Positions 54,755 through 63,665 of a DNA stretch of 64,000 bases are shown piece by piece. The DNA is from Agrobacterium sp. a22-2. GTDB taxonomy: Bacteria > Pseudomonadota > Alphaproteobacteria > Rhizobiales > Rhizobiaceae. Every line of letters begins with the position of its first letter. The first letter of the stretch is position 1. Location of the stretch: NCBI RefSeq assembly GCF_012276985.1, contig NZ_JAAXMM010000005.1:248001-312000 (forward strand). The letters are read 5' to 3'. Position numbers and translations under genes: made by a program. The notes beneath the pieces are model-generated. The model was not told the origin of the DNA and ran no database searches. It saw only the letters and a program-made list of their open reading frames with translations.

Positions 54755-55324
54755 GAGCGCCAACCGCATCAGCGGCCTGCCCGCCTTGCGCAAGGCCACT
54801 TCCTCAAAACCGGCGGCACGAAAAATCCGCGTCGGCCCGACATAAAGCCCAACGGATTTCGACTGTTTGGTGCGATCGATCGGACAGGCCTCGACGCGGC
54901 TTGCGCCATTCTGTCTGGCAAAATCGACGGCCGCGGCCAGCAAGAGATGGCTGAGGCCGGCGCCACGGCCGGACGAGACGACGAAAAAGCAACTGATCGC
55001 CCAGACACCCGGATCGGCGGCATCGGCCTCGTCGACCGGGCGCGACACGGTGCGCGACGAATTCCAGTTAGGCACATCGCCGCGCGGCCCCACCTGCACC
55101 CAGCCGACCGGTTGGCCATCGCGATAGCCGATCAGGCCCGGCGGCGGCCCGGACAGCACGCGCGCCCGCATATGCTGCTTTTTCTCAGCTCCTCCGAGCA
55201 GCTTGCGCTGAGCCGGCGCGAGGCGGAAATAGGTGCACCAACAGCCGTAGCAGGCGCCTTGCGGCCCCATCACCGTCTCGAAATCGGGCCAGAGTTCAGC
55301 GGTCAAAGGCTTTGTTGTGAACAC
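54749..55324 (-). CDS. GNAT acetyltransferase with a CYGCWC motif
   Basis: A 191-residue GNAT protein. It opens TTKPLTAELWPDFETVMG and has a cysteine-rich patch ACYGCWCTYFRLAP, typical of a subgroup of bacterial GNATs. The acetyl-CoA region is ISCFFVVSSGRGAGLSHLLL, and the end is IFRAAGFEEVALRKAGRPLM. I chose the GTG at 55324, preceded by GAGGAA. A start further upstream would run into the dinB control region. It converges on the HAD-like gene with a six-base overlap. Confidence 0.83.
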   Translation of the reverse strand: MFTTKPLTAELWPDFETVMGPQGACYGCWCTYFRLAPAQRKLLGGAEKKQHMRARVLSGPPPGLIGYRDGQPVGWVQVGPRGDVPNWNSSRTVSRPVDEADAADPGVWAISCFFVVSSGRGAGLSHLLLAAAVDFARQNGASRVEACPIDRTKQSKSVGLYVGPTRIFRAAGFEEVALRKAGRPLMRLALL

Positions 55325-55384
55325 CGTCCCATTCCTCGAATCTTGCCTCTTGAGTGCAGTCAGGCTAGCGCGTAAGGTAGCAAT

Positions 55385-55399
55385 GTTCAACCTTTGTTC
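55385..55399 (+). promoter_or_regulatory. LexA (SOS) box of dinB
   Basis: GTTC-AACCTTT-GTTC is an exact match to the alphaproteobacterial LexA direct repeat GTTC-N7-GTTC. It ends five bases before the dinB start codon. A TTGAGT/TAAGGT pair about 20-45 bases upstream could be the promoter. Repression by LexA and induction by DNA damage are expected. Confidence 0.85.
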
Positions 55400-55404
55400 T
55401 CATC

Positions 55405-56709
55405 ATGGCCGCGCAAAACGATCATCTTCCGGGATTTTGCCGCGACTGCCTGACGGGCCAGCCGGAGGGCAGAAAGCGCTGCAGTCAATGCGGCAGTCCG
55501 CGGCTTGTCTATCATCCGGAACTGGCCCGGCTGACGCTTGCCCATATCGACTGCGACGCCTTCTATGCCTCGATCGAGAAGCGCGACAATCCTGATCTCG
55601 CCGACAAGCCGGTGATCATCGGCGGCGGCAAGCGCGGCGTGGTGTCCACCGCCTGCTACATTGCCCGTATCCATGGCGTGCGCTCGGCCATGCCGATGTT
55701 CAAGGCGCTGGAGGCCTGCCCGCAGGCGGTCGTCATCCCGCCTAACATGGAGAAATATGTCCGGGTCGGCCGGCAGGTGCGCGCCATGATGGAAGAGCTG
55801 ACGCCGCTGGTTCAGCCGATTTCGATCGACGAGGCCTTTCTCGAACTGTCCGGCACGGAAATGCTGCACCATGCGCCGCCGGCGCAGGTGCTCGCCCGGT
55901 TTGCGCAACGCGTCGAGCGGGAGGTCGGCATCACGGTGTCAGTGGGGCTCTCCTATTGCAAGTTCCTGGCCAAGGTGGCCTCCGACCTGCAGAAGCCCCG
56001 CGGCTTTTCGGTGATCGGCGAGGCGGAGGCGCTCTCCTTCCTGGCGCCGCGGCCAGTCACCACCATCTGGGGCGTCGGCAAGGCCTTTGCCGCGACCCTG
56101 GAGCGCGACGGCATCCGCACGGTGGGCCAATTGCAGATCATGGAGGAAACCGAGCTGATGCGCCGCTATGGGTCGATCGGCCAGCGGTTGTCGCGGCTAT
56201 CGCGCGGCATCGACGACCGCGAGGTGCATCTCAACGATGCCGCCAAGAGCGTTTCGTCGGAAACCACCTTCTTCGACGATATCTGGCGTCACGACGATCT
56301 CGTGCCGCACCTGCGCTCGCTGTCGGAAAAAGTCGCCTGGCGCCTGAAGAAGGCCGGCATCGCCGGCCACACCGTGGTGCTGAAGCTGAAGACGGCTGAT
56401 TTCAAGGGCCGCACCCGCAACCGCCGCCTGGAGGACCCGACCCAGCTTGCCGACCGGATCTTTCGCACCGGCCTGTCGCTGCTGGAGAAGGAGACGGATG
56501 GCACGCGCTTCCGGCTGATCGGCATCGGGGTCACCGACCTGCGCGAGGCAGCCCTTGCCGATCCTCCGGATCTGGTCGACGCCCAGGCAGCGCGGCGGGC
56601 GGCGGCCGAAGGGGCGATGGACAAGCTGCGCGAGAAATTCGGCAAGTCGACCGTCGAGACCGGCTACACATTCGGCACCCGAAAGCCTCGTCCCGAGCCC
56701 GGCGAGTGA
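55405..56709 (+). CDS. dinB: DNA polymerase IV with N-terminal zinc ribbon
   Basis: This 434-residue Y-family polymerase copies damaged DNA. Residues 1-40 form a two-CxxC ribbon (C12, C15, C26, C29; GFCRDC and RCSQCGSPR) that is typical of rhizobial DinB and absent from E. coli DinB. The palm has [18 protein letters not shown] (catalytic D49) and [11 protein letters not shown]. Little-finger and thumb domains follow (about 230-400; [11 protein letters not shown]). There is no canonical C-terminal clamp motif I can be sure of. A LexA box lies immediately upstream. Confidence 0.94.
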   Translation: MAAQNDHLPGFCRDCLTGQPEGRKRCSQCGSPRLVYHPELARLTLAHIDCDAFYASIEKRDNPDLADKPVIIGGGKRGVVSTACYIARIHGVRSAMPMFKALEACPQAVVIPPNMEKYVRVGRQVRAMMEELTPLVQPISIDEAFLELSGTEMLHHAPPAQVLARFAQRVEREVGITVSVGLSYCKFLAKVASDLQKPRGFSVIGEAEALSFLAPRPVTTIWGVGKAFAATLERDGIRTVGQLQIMEETELMRRYGSIGQRLSRLSRGIDDREVHLNDAAKSVSSETTFFDDIWRHDDLVPHLRSLSEKVAWRLKKAGIAGHTVVLKLKTADFKGRTRNRRLEDPTQLADRIFRTGLSLLEKETDGTRFRLIGIGVTDLREAALADPPDLVDAQAARRAAAEGAMDKLREKFGKSTVETGYTFGTRKPRPEPGE

Positions 56710-56713
56710 ACTT

Positions 56714-56733
56714 GCCCCTTCGTTCGAAGGGGG
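56714..56733 (+). other. Stem-loop after dinB
   Basis: CCCCTTCG and CGAAGGGG form an 8-bp stem with a two-base centre, six bases past the dinB stop. There is no T run, so it may stabilise the 3' end or simply be a DNA palindrome. Confidence 0.4.
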
Positions 56734-56854
56734 CGAACTATACCACATCCGTGCATATGAACACTTAAATGTGAAGACACCCCCCGCTTCAAACCTTCCT
56801 TAAACTTCGTCATTTATTTTAGCGGGATCGGTTTTGCGTAACAGGATGAAACTC

Positions 56855-58099
56855 ATGATCAAGTCTCTGGCGTTCAGCCTCGGCCTTCTCTCCGCGACCG
56901 CGCTGGTCACGCCGGCATGGGCCGGCGGTGGCGGAACGCTGCAGATCATGGTTTCCAAGGACACCCAGCAGATGGTCGTCTATGACGGCGGCCAGGTGGT
57001 GGCGACCTCGAAAGTGTCGACCGGCAAGCAGGGCCATACGACGCCGTCGGGCATCTTCTCGATCCTTGAGAAGAAGAAATACCACGAGTCCAATCTCTAT
57101 TCGAACGCGCCGATGCCGTGGATGCAGCGCATCACCTGGTCCGGCGTGGCGCTGCACGAATCCAACAGCGTGCCGAACTACCCGGCCTCGCACGGTTGCG
57201 TGCGCATGCCGGGCGATTTTGCCAAGGCGCTGTTCCAGATGACGGAGCGTGGCGCCCATGTGATCATCACCGACAAGCCCGTGGTTCCGGTCTCGATCAG
57301 CCATGCCACGCTGTTCAAGCCGACCGCCAGCACCGAGGGCGGCCAATTGCTGTCGGACGCGCAGTTGCGGCCGGGCAACATCGAGACGGGTGCCAAGCCC
57401 GTCGAGGTGGCGATGATCGATGTCCTGCCCAAAGCCGGCGCCTCGGCCACCGTGGCGCTGGACGACCTGCCGCCGGTGCGGATCCTGATCACCCGGCGCG
57501 GCGAGCGCGAGACGATCCTCGACATGCAGGTCCTGCTGAACGAACTGGGTTTCGACGCCGGTGTGCCGGACGGCCATATCGGCAGGCTGACGGTCAGCGC
57601 CGTCAACGGCTTCAAGCGCTGGAAGGGCATTGCGACCGGCGGTGAACTCATCAGCGCCGAGATGCTGACCGGGCTCTACAAGGCGGCCGGTAAGGGCGAG
57701 CCGCCGGCGGGCCAGATCCTGGTGCGGCAGAAGTTCAAGCCGATGTTCGAGGCGCCGATCGGCATTTCGAGCCCGGAAATCGCGCTCGGCACGCATTTCA
57801 TCGAGGCGACAGACGTCAACCGCTATTCCGGCAAGGCCGAATGGCATGCAGTATCGTTGGAAAACCACCTGTCGCCCGCCACCCTGAAGCGGCTCGGCAT
57901 CGTCATCCCGGCCGACAATACGGCGGTGTTCGACGCCAGCCGAGCGCTCGACCGCATCACCATCCCGGCCGATATCCGCGCCAGGATCGAGGCCATGCTC
58001 GGCGAAGGCAGTTCCATCACCATCTCCGACACCGGCATCGGCCCGGAAACCGGCCCTGGAACGGATTTCATCACCATTACGCGGAAGAAGCCGGTCTGA
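56855..58099 (+). CDS. Periplasmic L,D-transpeptidase with peptidoglycan-binding domain
   Basis: A 414-residue enzyme expected to make 3-3 crosslinks in peptidoglycan or to attach outer-membrane proteins to it, as known from rhizobia and their relatives. A signal peptide occupies 1-23 (ending AWA). The YkuD catalytic domain (about 27-150) ends in the active site SHGCVR (112-117, C115). A PG-binding-type helical domain follows (about 210-290; ILDMQVLLNELGFDAG). The remaining C-terminal 120 residues are unassigned. The start at 56855 has AGGA nine bases upstream, and two earlier in-frame starts are worse. Confidence 0.91.
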   Translation: MIKSLAFSLGLLSATALVTPAWAGGGGTLQIMVSKDTQQMVVYDGGQVVATSKVSTGKQGHTTPSGIFSILEKKKYHESNLYSNAPMPWMQRITWSGVALHESNSVPNYPASHGCVRMPGDFAKALFQMTERGAHVIITDKPVVPVSISHATLFKPTASTEGGQLLSDAQLRPGNIETGAKPVEVAMIDVLPKAGASATVALDDLPPVRILITRRGERETILDMQVLLNELGFDAGVPDGHIGRLTVSAVNGFKRWKGIATGGELISAEMLTGLYKAAGKGEPPAGQILVRQKFKPMFEAPIGISSPEIALGTHFIEATDVNRYSGKAEWHAVSLENHLSPATLKRLGIVIPADNTAVFDASRALDRITIPADIRARIEAMLGEGSSITISDTGIGPETGPGTDFITITRKKPV

Positions 58100-58161
58100 T
58101 CGGCTGAGCCCCCCCTCATGGCCCTTCGAAGGAAGTTCATGCGTGCCGATTAGACAGTCAG

Positions 58162-58509
58162 TTATTTGGTAAAATCGGCGCGCATAATTCTTCCATTCTC
58201 GGGATTAATAACGACCTCATAGCCACTCCAGGTGTGTGCATGGATTTCGCCGTGTTCGACATAAAGCGATAGGAAAACATCGGGAGCTCCCGGCAGTTCG
58301 GCACGCCAGACAACAGCTCCAGCGCTGTCTACGCAAACCAAATTCTCATAACGCCCGTCAAGAACCTCATCCGGATCGAAAAGTATCAACCTTTTACGTC
58401 CGCCATCCAATGAAATGGATTGGTTCATCGTCCACGATCCCGAATTAGAACGTTCGATGCGGCAAGGCCAATCTGATCTGCCCAACACTCCATCCGTTCG
58501 TCCTCTCAT
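58162..58509 (-). CDS. Small soluble protein of unknown function
   Basis: A 115-residue protein with an all-beta look: ENLVCVDSAGAVVWRAELPG, then HTWSGYEVVINPENGRI and ADFTK at the end. The repeated strand-turn pattern recalls beta-propeller blade or single-domain immunity-type proteins, but I cannot name a family. G+C is lower than in the neighbours. The ATG at 58509 follows AGGGG. A GTG six codons upstream overlaps the end of dnaE, and an internal ATG (58428) is also possible. It follows dnaE on the same strand. Confidence 0.65.
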   Translation of the reverse strand: MRGRTDGVLGRSDWPCRIERSNSGSWTMNQSISLDGGRKRLILFDPDEVLDGRYENLVCVDSAGAVVWRAELPGAPDVFLSLYVEHGEIHAHTWSGYEVVINPENGRIMRADFTK

Positions 58510-58523
58510 TAGTCCCCTGTAAC

Positions 58524-61500
58524 TCACACCAGTTCGACGTCGATGACTCCGGGCGCCGAGCGCAGGGCGGCGGCGATATCTGGGGAGATGCGGTATTTCT
58601 CGGTCAGTTCAACCTCGATTTCGCGCTGGCCATCCTCCTTGATGACCACGAAGGACACCAGACCGTCGCCGCGGGCGTTGAGATGGGCGGCAACCGTCTT
58701 TAGGGGCCCGGCGTCGCGCACGAAGACCCTGAGCGCCTTCTGCATCTGCACCGACTTTTCCTCCAGCGACTGAACCGTCTGGATGCGCAGACCGATGCCT
58801 TCCGGCCGTTCCTCGGCGGCAACCGTGATGACCAGGGATTTGCCGGGTTCCAGGAAATCGCGATATTGCGCAAGGCCCTCGGAAAACAGCACAGCTTCGA
58901 ACTGGCCGGTCGCATCGGAAAAGGTGACGATGCCCATCTTGTTGCCGGTGCGGGTCTTGCGCTCCTGCTTGGCGATCACCGTTCCGGCCAGCCGCCCGGC
59001 ATTGGCGCCCTGCTTCACCGCATTGGAGAAATCGGCGAAGTTCTGCACGCGCATCTTTTCCAGAATGGAGCGGTAGGCATCGAGCGGATGGGCCGAGAGA
59101 TAGAAGCCCAGAACATTGAATTCGCGCAGCAGCTTTTCCGAGGACAGCCAGGGCGTGAACGGCGGAAAACCGATGCGCTCCGGCCCACTGGCGGCACCGG
59201 CGCCGAACATATCCGACTGGCCGCGCACCCTGTTTTCATGGATGCGCTGGGCATAGCCGATGATGCGGTCGAGGCCGGCGATCATTTCGGCCCGGTCATA
59301 GCCGAAGCAATCGAAGGCGCCGGCGGTAATCAGGCTTTCGAAGACGCGGCGGTTGACCTGCTTGGGGTCGATGCGCAGGCAAAAATCCTCGATACTGGCA
59401 AAGGGCGTGTCGCCGCGCTGGGCGACGATATGCTCGACGGCGGCCTCACCGACGCCCTTGATGGCGGCCAGCGAGTAATAGATGCGCTGGTCGCCCGTCT
59501 GGAAATGGCGGAACGAGGTCTGCACCGAAGGCGGCACGACGGCGATGCCGAGACGGCCGGCATCCTGGCGGAAGTCGTTGAGCTTGTCGGTGTTGGACAT
59601 GTCGAGCGTCATCGACGCTGCCAAGAACTCGACCGGGAAATGGGCCTTCATATAGGCGGTCTGGTAGGAGACGATGGCATAAGCCGCGGCGTGGGACTTG
59701 TTGAAGCCGTAATTGGCGAATTTCGCCAGCAGTTCGAAGATGTTGCTGGCCTGCGGCTTGGAGACGCCGTTCTTCATGGCGCCGTCGATGAAGCGCTCGC
59801 TCTGCTGGTCCATCTCCGCCTTGATCTTCTTGCCCATGGCGCGGCGCAAGAGATCGGCCTCGCCGAGCGAATAGCCCGACAGGACCTGGGCGATCTGCAT
59901 GACCTGCTCCTGGTAGACGATAACCCCTTGCGTCTCCTTCAGCAGATAATCGATCTTTGGATGGACCGATTCCAGCTCCTCCTCGCCATGCTTGCGGGCA
60001 TTGTAAGTCGGGATATTTTCCATCGGGCCCGGACGATAGAGCGCCACCAGCGCGATGATGTCCTCGATGCAGTCGGGCCGCATGCCGATCAGCGCCTTGC
60101 GCATGCCGGCCGATTCCACCTGGAACACGCCGACCGTTTCGCCGCGCGACAGCATCTCGTAGGTCGGCGCATCATCCAGCGGCAAAGCCGCCAGATCGAC
60201 GGAGATGCCGCGCAGCTTGACGAAATCCACCGCCGTCTTCAGCACTGTCAACGTCTTCAGGCCGAGAAAGTCGAACTTCACCAGGCCGGCTTGCTCGACC
60301 CATTTCATGTTGAACTGGGTGACCGGCATGTCGGAGCGCGGATCGCGATACATCGGCACCAGCTTCGACAGCGGCCGATCGCCGATGACGATGCCGGCGG
60401 CGTGGGTCGAAGCGTGGCGATAAAGGCCTTCGATCTTCTGGGCGATATCGAGCAGGCGGGCGACGACCGGCTCGCGGTCGGCCTCCTCCTGAAATTTCGG
60501 ATCCTCTTCTATCGCTTTCGACAGCGGCGTCGGATTGGCCGGGTTGTTGGGCACCATCTTGCAGATCTTGTCGACTTGGCCATAGGGCATTTCCAGCACG
60601 CGGCCGACGTCGCGAAGGGCGGCGCGGGCCTGCAAGGACCCGAAGGTGATGATCTGCGCCACCTGCTCGCGGCCATATTTCTGCTGGACGTAGCGAATGA
60701 CCTCTTCGCGGCGGTCCTGGCAGAAGTCGATGTCGAAGTCGGGCATCGAGACGCGTTCGGGATTGAGAAAGCGCTCGAACAGCAAAGAGAAGCGCAAGGG
60801 GTCGACGTCGGTGATGGTCAGGGCATAGGCGACCAGCGAGCCCGCACCGGAACCGCGGCCCGGCCCGACCGGGATATCGTGCTGCTTGGCCCATTTGATG
60901 AAGTCGGCAACGATCAGGAAGTAGCCGGGGAAACCCATGCGCTCGATGACGCCAAGTTCGAAATCCAGCCGGTCGCGATATTCCTTTTCCTCGTAGCCGG
61001 GCGCCATACCGAGCGATAGCAGCCGCTGGTCGAGACCTTCGATCGCCTGGCGGCGCAGCTCGGCCGCTTCGGCGCGCTCGGCCTCCTTCGGATCGTCGCT
61101 GGCACCAGTGAAGCGCGGCAGGATCGGCTTGCGGGTGTCGAGCACGAAGGAGCAGCGCGTGGCGATCTCGACCGTATTGGCAAGCGCCTCCGGCAGATCG
61201 GCAAACAGCGCGCACATCTCGGCACGGCTTTTCATGTAGTGGTCCGGCGTCAGCCGGAAACGGCGGTCATCCGAGACGATGGCATTGTGGGCCACCGCCA
61301 TCAGCGCATCGTGGGCGTCGTAGTCACCGCGCGTCGGGAAGAAGGCCTCGTTGGTGGCGACCAGCGGCAGATCATGCTCATAGGCGAGCGCGATCATCTT
61401 CTGCTCGTGAGCACGGTCATAGCCGGCCTGGCGCTGCAATTCGACATAGAGCCGGTCGCCGAAAATACCCTTCAGAGTCGACAGCCGGGCCTCGGCCTGG

Positions 61501-62021
61501 GCCTTATGGCCCTCCTTCAACGGCATATCGACGGGACCGCCGGTAAAGCCGGTCAAGGCAATCAGCCCGTCCGCACCGCCCTCGATCAGCCAGGAGGCGC
61601 AGATATGCACGGCGCTCGAACTTTCGCCGTCAAGATAGGCACGGCTGACGATATCGACCAGGCGCTCATAACCGGCCGGCGTCGAGGCCAGCAGGACAAT
61701 CGACGGATAGCGGGCAAAACCGGAATTACCGCCGCGCTTCTCGTCGCCGGCATCTTCCATGTCGATCGCCAGCTGGCAGCCGATGATCGGCTGCAGCCCC
61801 TCGTCCATGGCCTTCTGCGAGAATTCTAGGGCCACGAACAGGTTGTTGGTATCGGTGATGGCAATGGCGGGCTGTGCGTCCGCCACGGCCTTGCCGAGGA
61901 TCTTCTTCAGCGGCAATGCGCCTTCCAGCAGCGAGAAGGCGGAATGGACCCGTAGATGCACGAAGCCGGGGGACGCCTGCCCCCCCATCGCCGGCCGCGC
62001 CGCCATGACATTGCCATCCAT
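58524..62021 (-). CDS. dnaE: DNA polymerase III subunit alpha (DnaE1)
   Basis: The replicative polymerase subunit, about 1165 residues, the normal length for DnaE1 rather than the shorter DnaE2/ImuC. The PHP domain opens it (VHLRVHSAFSLLEGALPL). Palm motifs are GPGRGSGAGSLVAYAL and the catalytic PDFDIDFCQDRREEVI. The fingers contain GRDV-type VGRVLEMPYG and KFANYGFNKSHAAAYA. OB and C-terminal domains follow (about 975-1165). The neighbours lolD and lolC/E support the DnaE1 assignment. The start is one of two close ATGs (62021 or 62006). Confidence 0.95.
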   Translation of the reverse strand: MDGNVMAARPAMGGQASPGFVHLRVHSAFSLLEGALPLKKILGKAVADAQPAIAITDTNNLFVALEFSQKAMDEGLQPIIGCQLAIDMEDAGDEKRGGNSGFARYPSIVLLASTPAGYERLVDIVSRAYLDGESSSAVHICASWLIEGGADGLIALTGFTGGPVDMPLKEGHKAQAEARLSTLKGIFGDRLYVELQRQAGYDRAHEQKMIALAYEHDLPLVATNEAFFPTRGDYDAHDALMAVAHNAIVSDDRRFRLTPDHYMKSRAEMCALFADLPEALANTVEIATRCSFVLDTRKPILPRFTGASDDPKEAERAEAAELRRQAIEGLDQRLLSLGMAPGYEEKEYRDRLDFELGVIERMGFPGYFLIVADFIKWAKQHDIPVGPGRGSGAGSLVAYALTITDVDPLRFSLLFERFLNPERVSMPDFDIDFCQDRREEVIRYVQQKYGREQVAQIITFGSLQARAALRDVGRVLEMPYGQVDKICKMVPNNPANPTPLSKAIEEDPKFQEEADREPVVARLLDIAQKIEGLYRHASTHAAGIVIGDRPLSKLVPMYRDPRSDMPVTQFNMKWVEQAGLVKFDFLGLKTLTVLKTAVDFVKLRGISVDLAALPLDDAPTYEMLSRGETVGVFQVESAGMRKALIGMRPDCIEDIIALVALYRPGPMENIPTYNARKHGEEELESVHPKIDYLLKETQGVIVYQEQVMQIAQVLSGYSLGEADLLRRAMGKKIKAEMDQQSERFIDGAMKNGVSKPQASNIFELLAKFANYGFNKSHAAAYAIVSYQTAYMKAHFPVEFLAASMTLDMSNTDKLNDFRQDAGRLGIAVVPPSVQTSFRHFQTGDQRIYYSLAAIKGVGEAAVEHIVAQRGDTPFASIEDFCLRIDPKQVNRRVFESLITAGAFDCFGYDRAEMIAGLDRIIGYAQRIHENRVRGQSDMFGAGAASGPERIGFPPFTPWLSSEKLLREFNVLGFYLSAHPLDAYRSILEKMRVQNFADFSNAVKQGANAGRLAGTVIAKQERKTRTGNKMGIVTFSDATGQFEAVLFSEGLAQYRDFLEPGKSLVITVAAEERPEGIGLRIQTVQSLEEKSVQMQKALRVFVRDAGPLKTVAAHLNARGDGLVSFVVIKEDGQREIEVELTEKYRISPDIAAALRSAPGVIDVELV

Positions 62022-62127
62022 TCCAACATTCCCATCGCATCCAAAGACTCGGGGGAGATTGTCGGGCCTCAAGCCCCGGAAGTCCAGAACTGCTTATGGC
62101 GTATCGACAGCTTTACGGCTGCAAAGA

Positions 62128-62214
62128 TCAGAGAGCCAGCACAATGACCGAAAAGCTGGCGACGAAAACGGTGATAGAGGCGAATGCGGCGACGTCACGA
62201 AGAATGTCAGTCAT
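62128..62214 (-). CDS. 28-residue membrane peptide behind an SOS promoter
   Basis: On the minus strand an ATG at 62214 opens a 28-codon frame: MTDILRDVAA at the start and a hydrophobic run of about 20 residues (FASITVFVASFSVIVLAL) to the end. An ideal AAGGAG lies five bases upstream of the ATG. A promoter whose spacer holds a LexA box is at 62240-62268. Size, topology and control match the Caulobacter division inhibitor SidA, a 29-residue SOS-induced membrane peptide. I do not claim sequence homology. dnaE begins about 107 bases downstream on the same strand. Confidence 0.7.
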   Translation of the reverse strand: MTDILRDVAAFASITVFVASFSVIVLAL

Positions 62215-62239
62215 GGCTCTCCTTACTCGTTATGTATTC

Positions 62240-62268
62240 TTTATGTTCGTTCTTTGTTCCGTTGTCAA
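62240..62268 (-). promoter_or_regulatory. LexA-controlled promoter for the 28-residue peptide
   Basis: On the minus strand a perfect -35 TTGACA is followed by a 17-base spacer and a -10 CATAAA. The LexA direct repeat (GAAC-N7-GAAC read on this strand, GTTC-N7-GTTC at 62245-62259 on the plus strand) fills the spacer and touches the -10. LexA binding would block RNA polymerase, and DNA damage should release it. The same transcript could extend into dnaE. Confidence 0.8.
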
Positions 62269-62351
62269 CACCATTTTTTGTACCGCCATGGGAGGTGACT
62301 TCGGGAGCCGAGTCCGACACACTGCTGTGGAAAAGCTTGGGGGGAATGGCA

Positions 62352-62936
62352 ATGATCAGAATGTTTGTCGCCGGGGTATTGGTTGGGCTGCTGCCGGCCA
62401 CGGGCGTTTTCGCCGACACGTTTCCGGCCGGGCGGATTCTCTCCGGCGCGTCCGGTGACTGGAACAAGGACGGTGCGTTGGACCTGGCCATTCTGGTTGC
62501 ACCGGGCAGTGATGACGAAGAGATCGGCATCTATCTCTATCTGACGGAGAGCGATCGCCCGCTTCTGAAGCTGGTTGCATCCGCGCCAGACAAGATCTGG
62601 GGCAATACCCAACTGGACGGCTTTTATGGCCAGGACCCGGCGATCACGGCGCTTGCCAATGGCTCGATCGCCGTGATGTCGCAAAATTCCGCGATCGGCC
62701 GAAACCATTGGGAGCAGACCCTGACGCTGGCCTATCGCGAGGGCCGGTTCATCGTCGCCGGCTACACCTACTCACACTACGACACGCTTGACCCGGACGC
62801 AGGCGGCTCCTGTGACTACAATGTGGTGACAGGAAAGTTCAAGAAAGGCGAAACGGCCGGCAGCACCGCCCCCAAAACCGTATCGATCGAAGACTGGAGC
62901 GACGATATCGGCCAGAAGGCCTGCGGGCTGGACTGA
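62352..62936 (+). CDS. Secreted protein of unknown function
   Basis: A 194-residue protein with a signal peptide (about 1-20, ending GVFAD). An FG-GAP/EF-like calcium loop, GDWNKDGALDLAIL, follows at about 32-45, then PGSDDEEIGIYLYL. Two cysteines (CDY near the C-terminal third and CGLD at the end) could form a disulfide. I do not recognise a named family. The ATG at 62352 has GGGGGGA six bases upstream, whereas the ATG two codons earlier has no spacing. It converges on lolD. Confidence 0.75.
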   Translation: MIRMFVAGVLVGLLPATGVFADTFPAGRILSGASGDWNKDGALDLAILVAPGSDDEEIGIYLYLTESDRPLLKLVASAPDKIWGNTQLDGFYGQDPAITALANGSIAVMSQNSAIGRNHWEQTLTLAYREGRFIVAGYTYSHYDTLDPDAGGSCDYNVVTGKFKKGETAGSTAPKTVSIEDWSDDIGQKACGLD

Positions 62937-62961
62937 ACCGGTCCCCCCGCACGTTGGCCGG

Positions 62962-63651
62962 TCAGGCGACGAAGTCGACGATCTTGCCGTCGACGATCGT
63001 CACGCAGCGATCCATGCGCCGGGCCAGTTCGTGATTGTGGGTGGCGATCAACGCGGCGAGCCCGGATTGCCGGACCAGGGCCTCCAGCGCGGAAAATACA
63101 TAAGAGGCCGTTTCCGGATCGAGATTGCCGGTCGGCTCGTCGGCCAGCAGCACCAGCGGTGCATTGGCAACGGCACGGGCAATGGCGACGCGCTGCTGTT
63201 CGCCGCCCGACAGTTCCGAGGGACGATGATCGCCGCGATGGCCGATGCGCATATAGTCGAGCAATTGCGAGGCCCGCTCGCGGGCTTCCGCCATCGGCAG
63301 TCCGGCGATCAGCTGCGGCATCATGATGTTTTCCAGCGCGGTGAATTCCGGCAGGAGATGGTGAAACTGATAGACGAAGCCGATCGAGTTGCGGCGGATC
63401 GCCGTGCGGCGGTCTGCCGACAGGCCGGAGCAATTCTCCCCGCCGATCAGCACTTCGCCTTCAGTCGGGTGTTCCAGCAGGCCGGCAATGTGCAGCAGCG
63501 TCGATTTGCCGGTGCCCGACGGGGCCACCAGCGCCACGGTCTCGCCTTCATAGAGATTGAGGCTGGCGTCCTTCAGGATCGTCAGCACGGTCTCGCCCTG
63601 TCCGTAATTGCGTTCGATGCCGGAAAGGCCAAGCGCGGTTTTCTTTGCCAT
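62962..63651 (-). CDS. lolD: Lipoprotein-releasing ABC transporter ATP-binding subunit LolD
   Basis: A 229-residue ATPase that powers extraction of lipoproteins from the inner membrane by LolCDE for transfer to LolA. Walker A is [11 protein letters not shown] (about 43-53), the Q-loop region is [17 protein letters not shown] (Lol-type), the signature is LSGGEQQR, Walker B is [12 protein letters not shown], and the switch histidine is in ATHNHE. The upstream permease gene ends 14 bases before the start, so the two form an operon. MAKKTALG was chosen as the start. Confidence 0.95.
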   Translation of the reverse strand: MAKKTALGLSGIERNYGQGETVLTILKDASLNLYEGETVALVAPSGTGKSTLLHIAGLLEHPTEGEVLIGGENCSGLSADRRTAIRRNSIGFVYQFHHLLPEFTALENIMMPQLIAGLPMAEARERASQLLDYMRIGHRGDHRPSELSGGEQQRVAIARAVANAPLVLLADEPTGNLDPETASYVFSALEALVRQSGLAALIATHNHELARRMDRCVTIVDGKIVDFVA

Positions 63652-63665
63652 GAAAGACGGGATCC

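Noticed and set aside
58866..61019. A 717-codon open frame on the plus strand
   Set aside because: It lies antisense to dnaE and has the same shadow-like composition.
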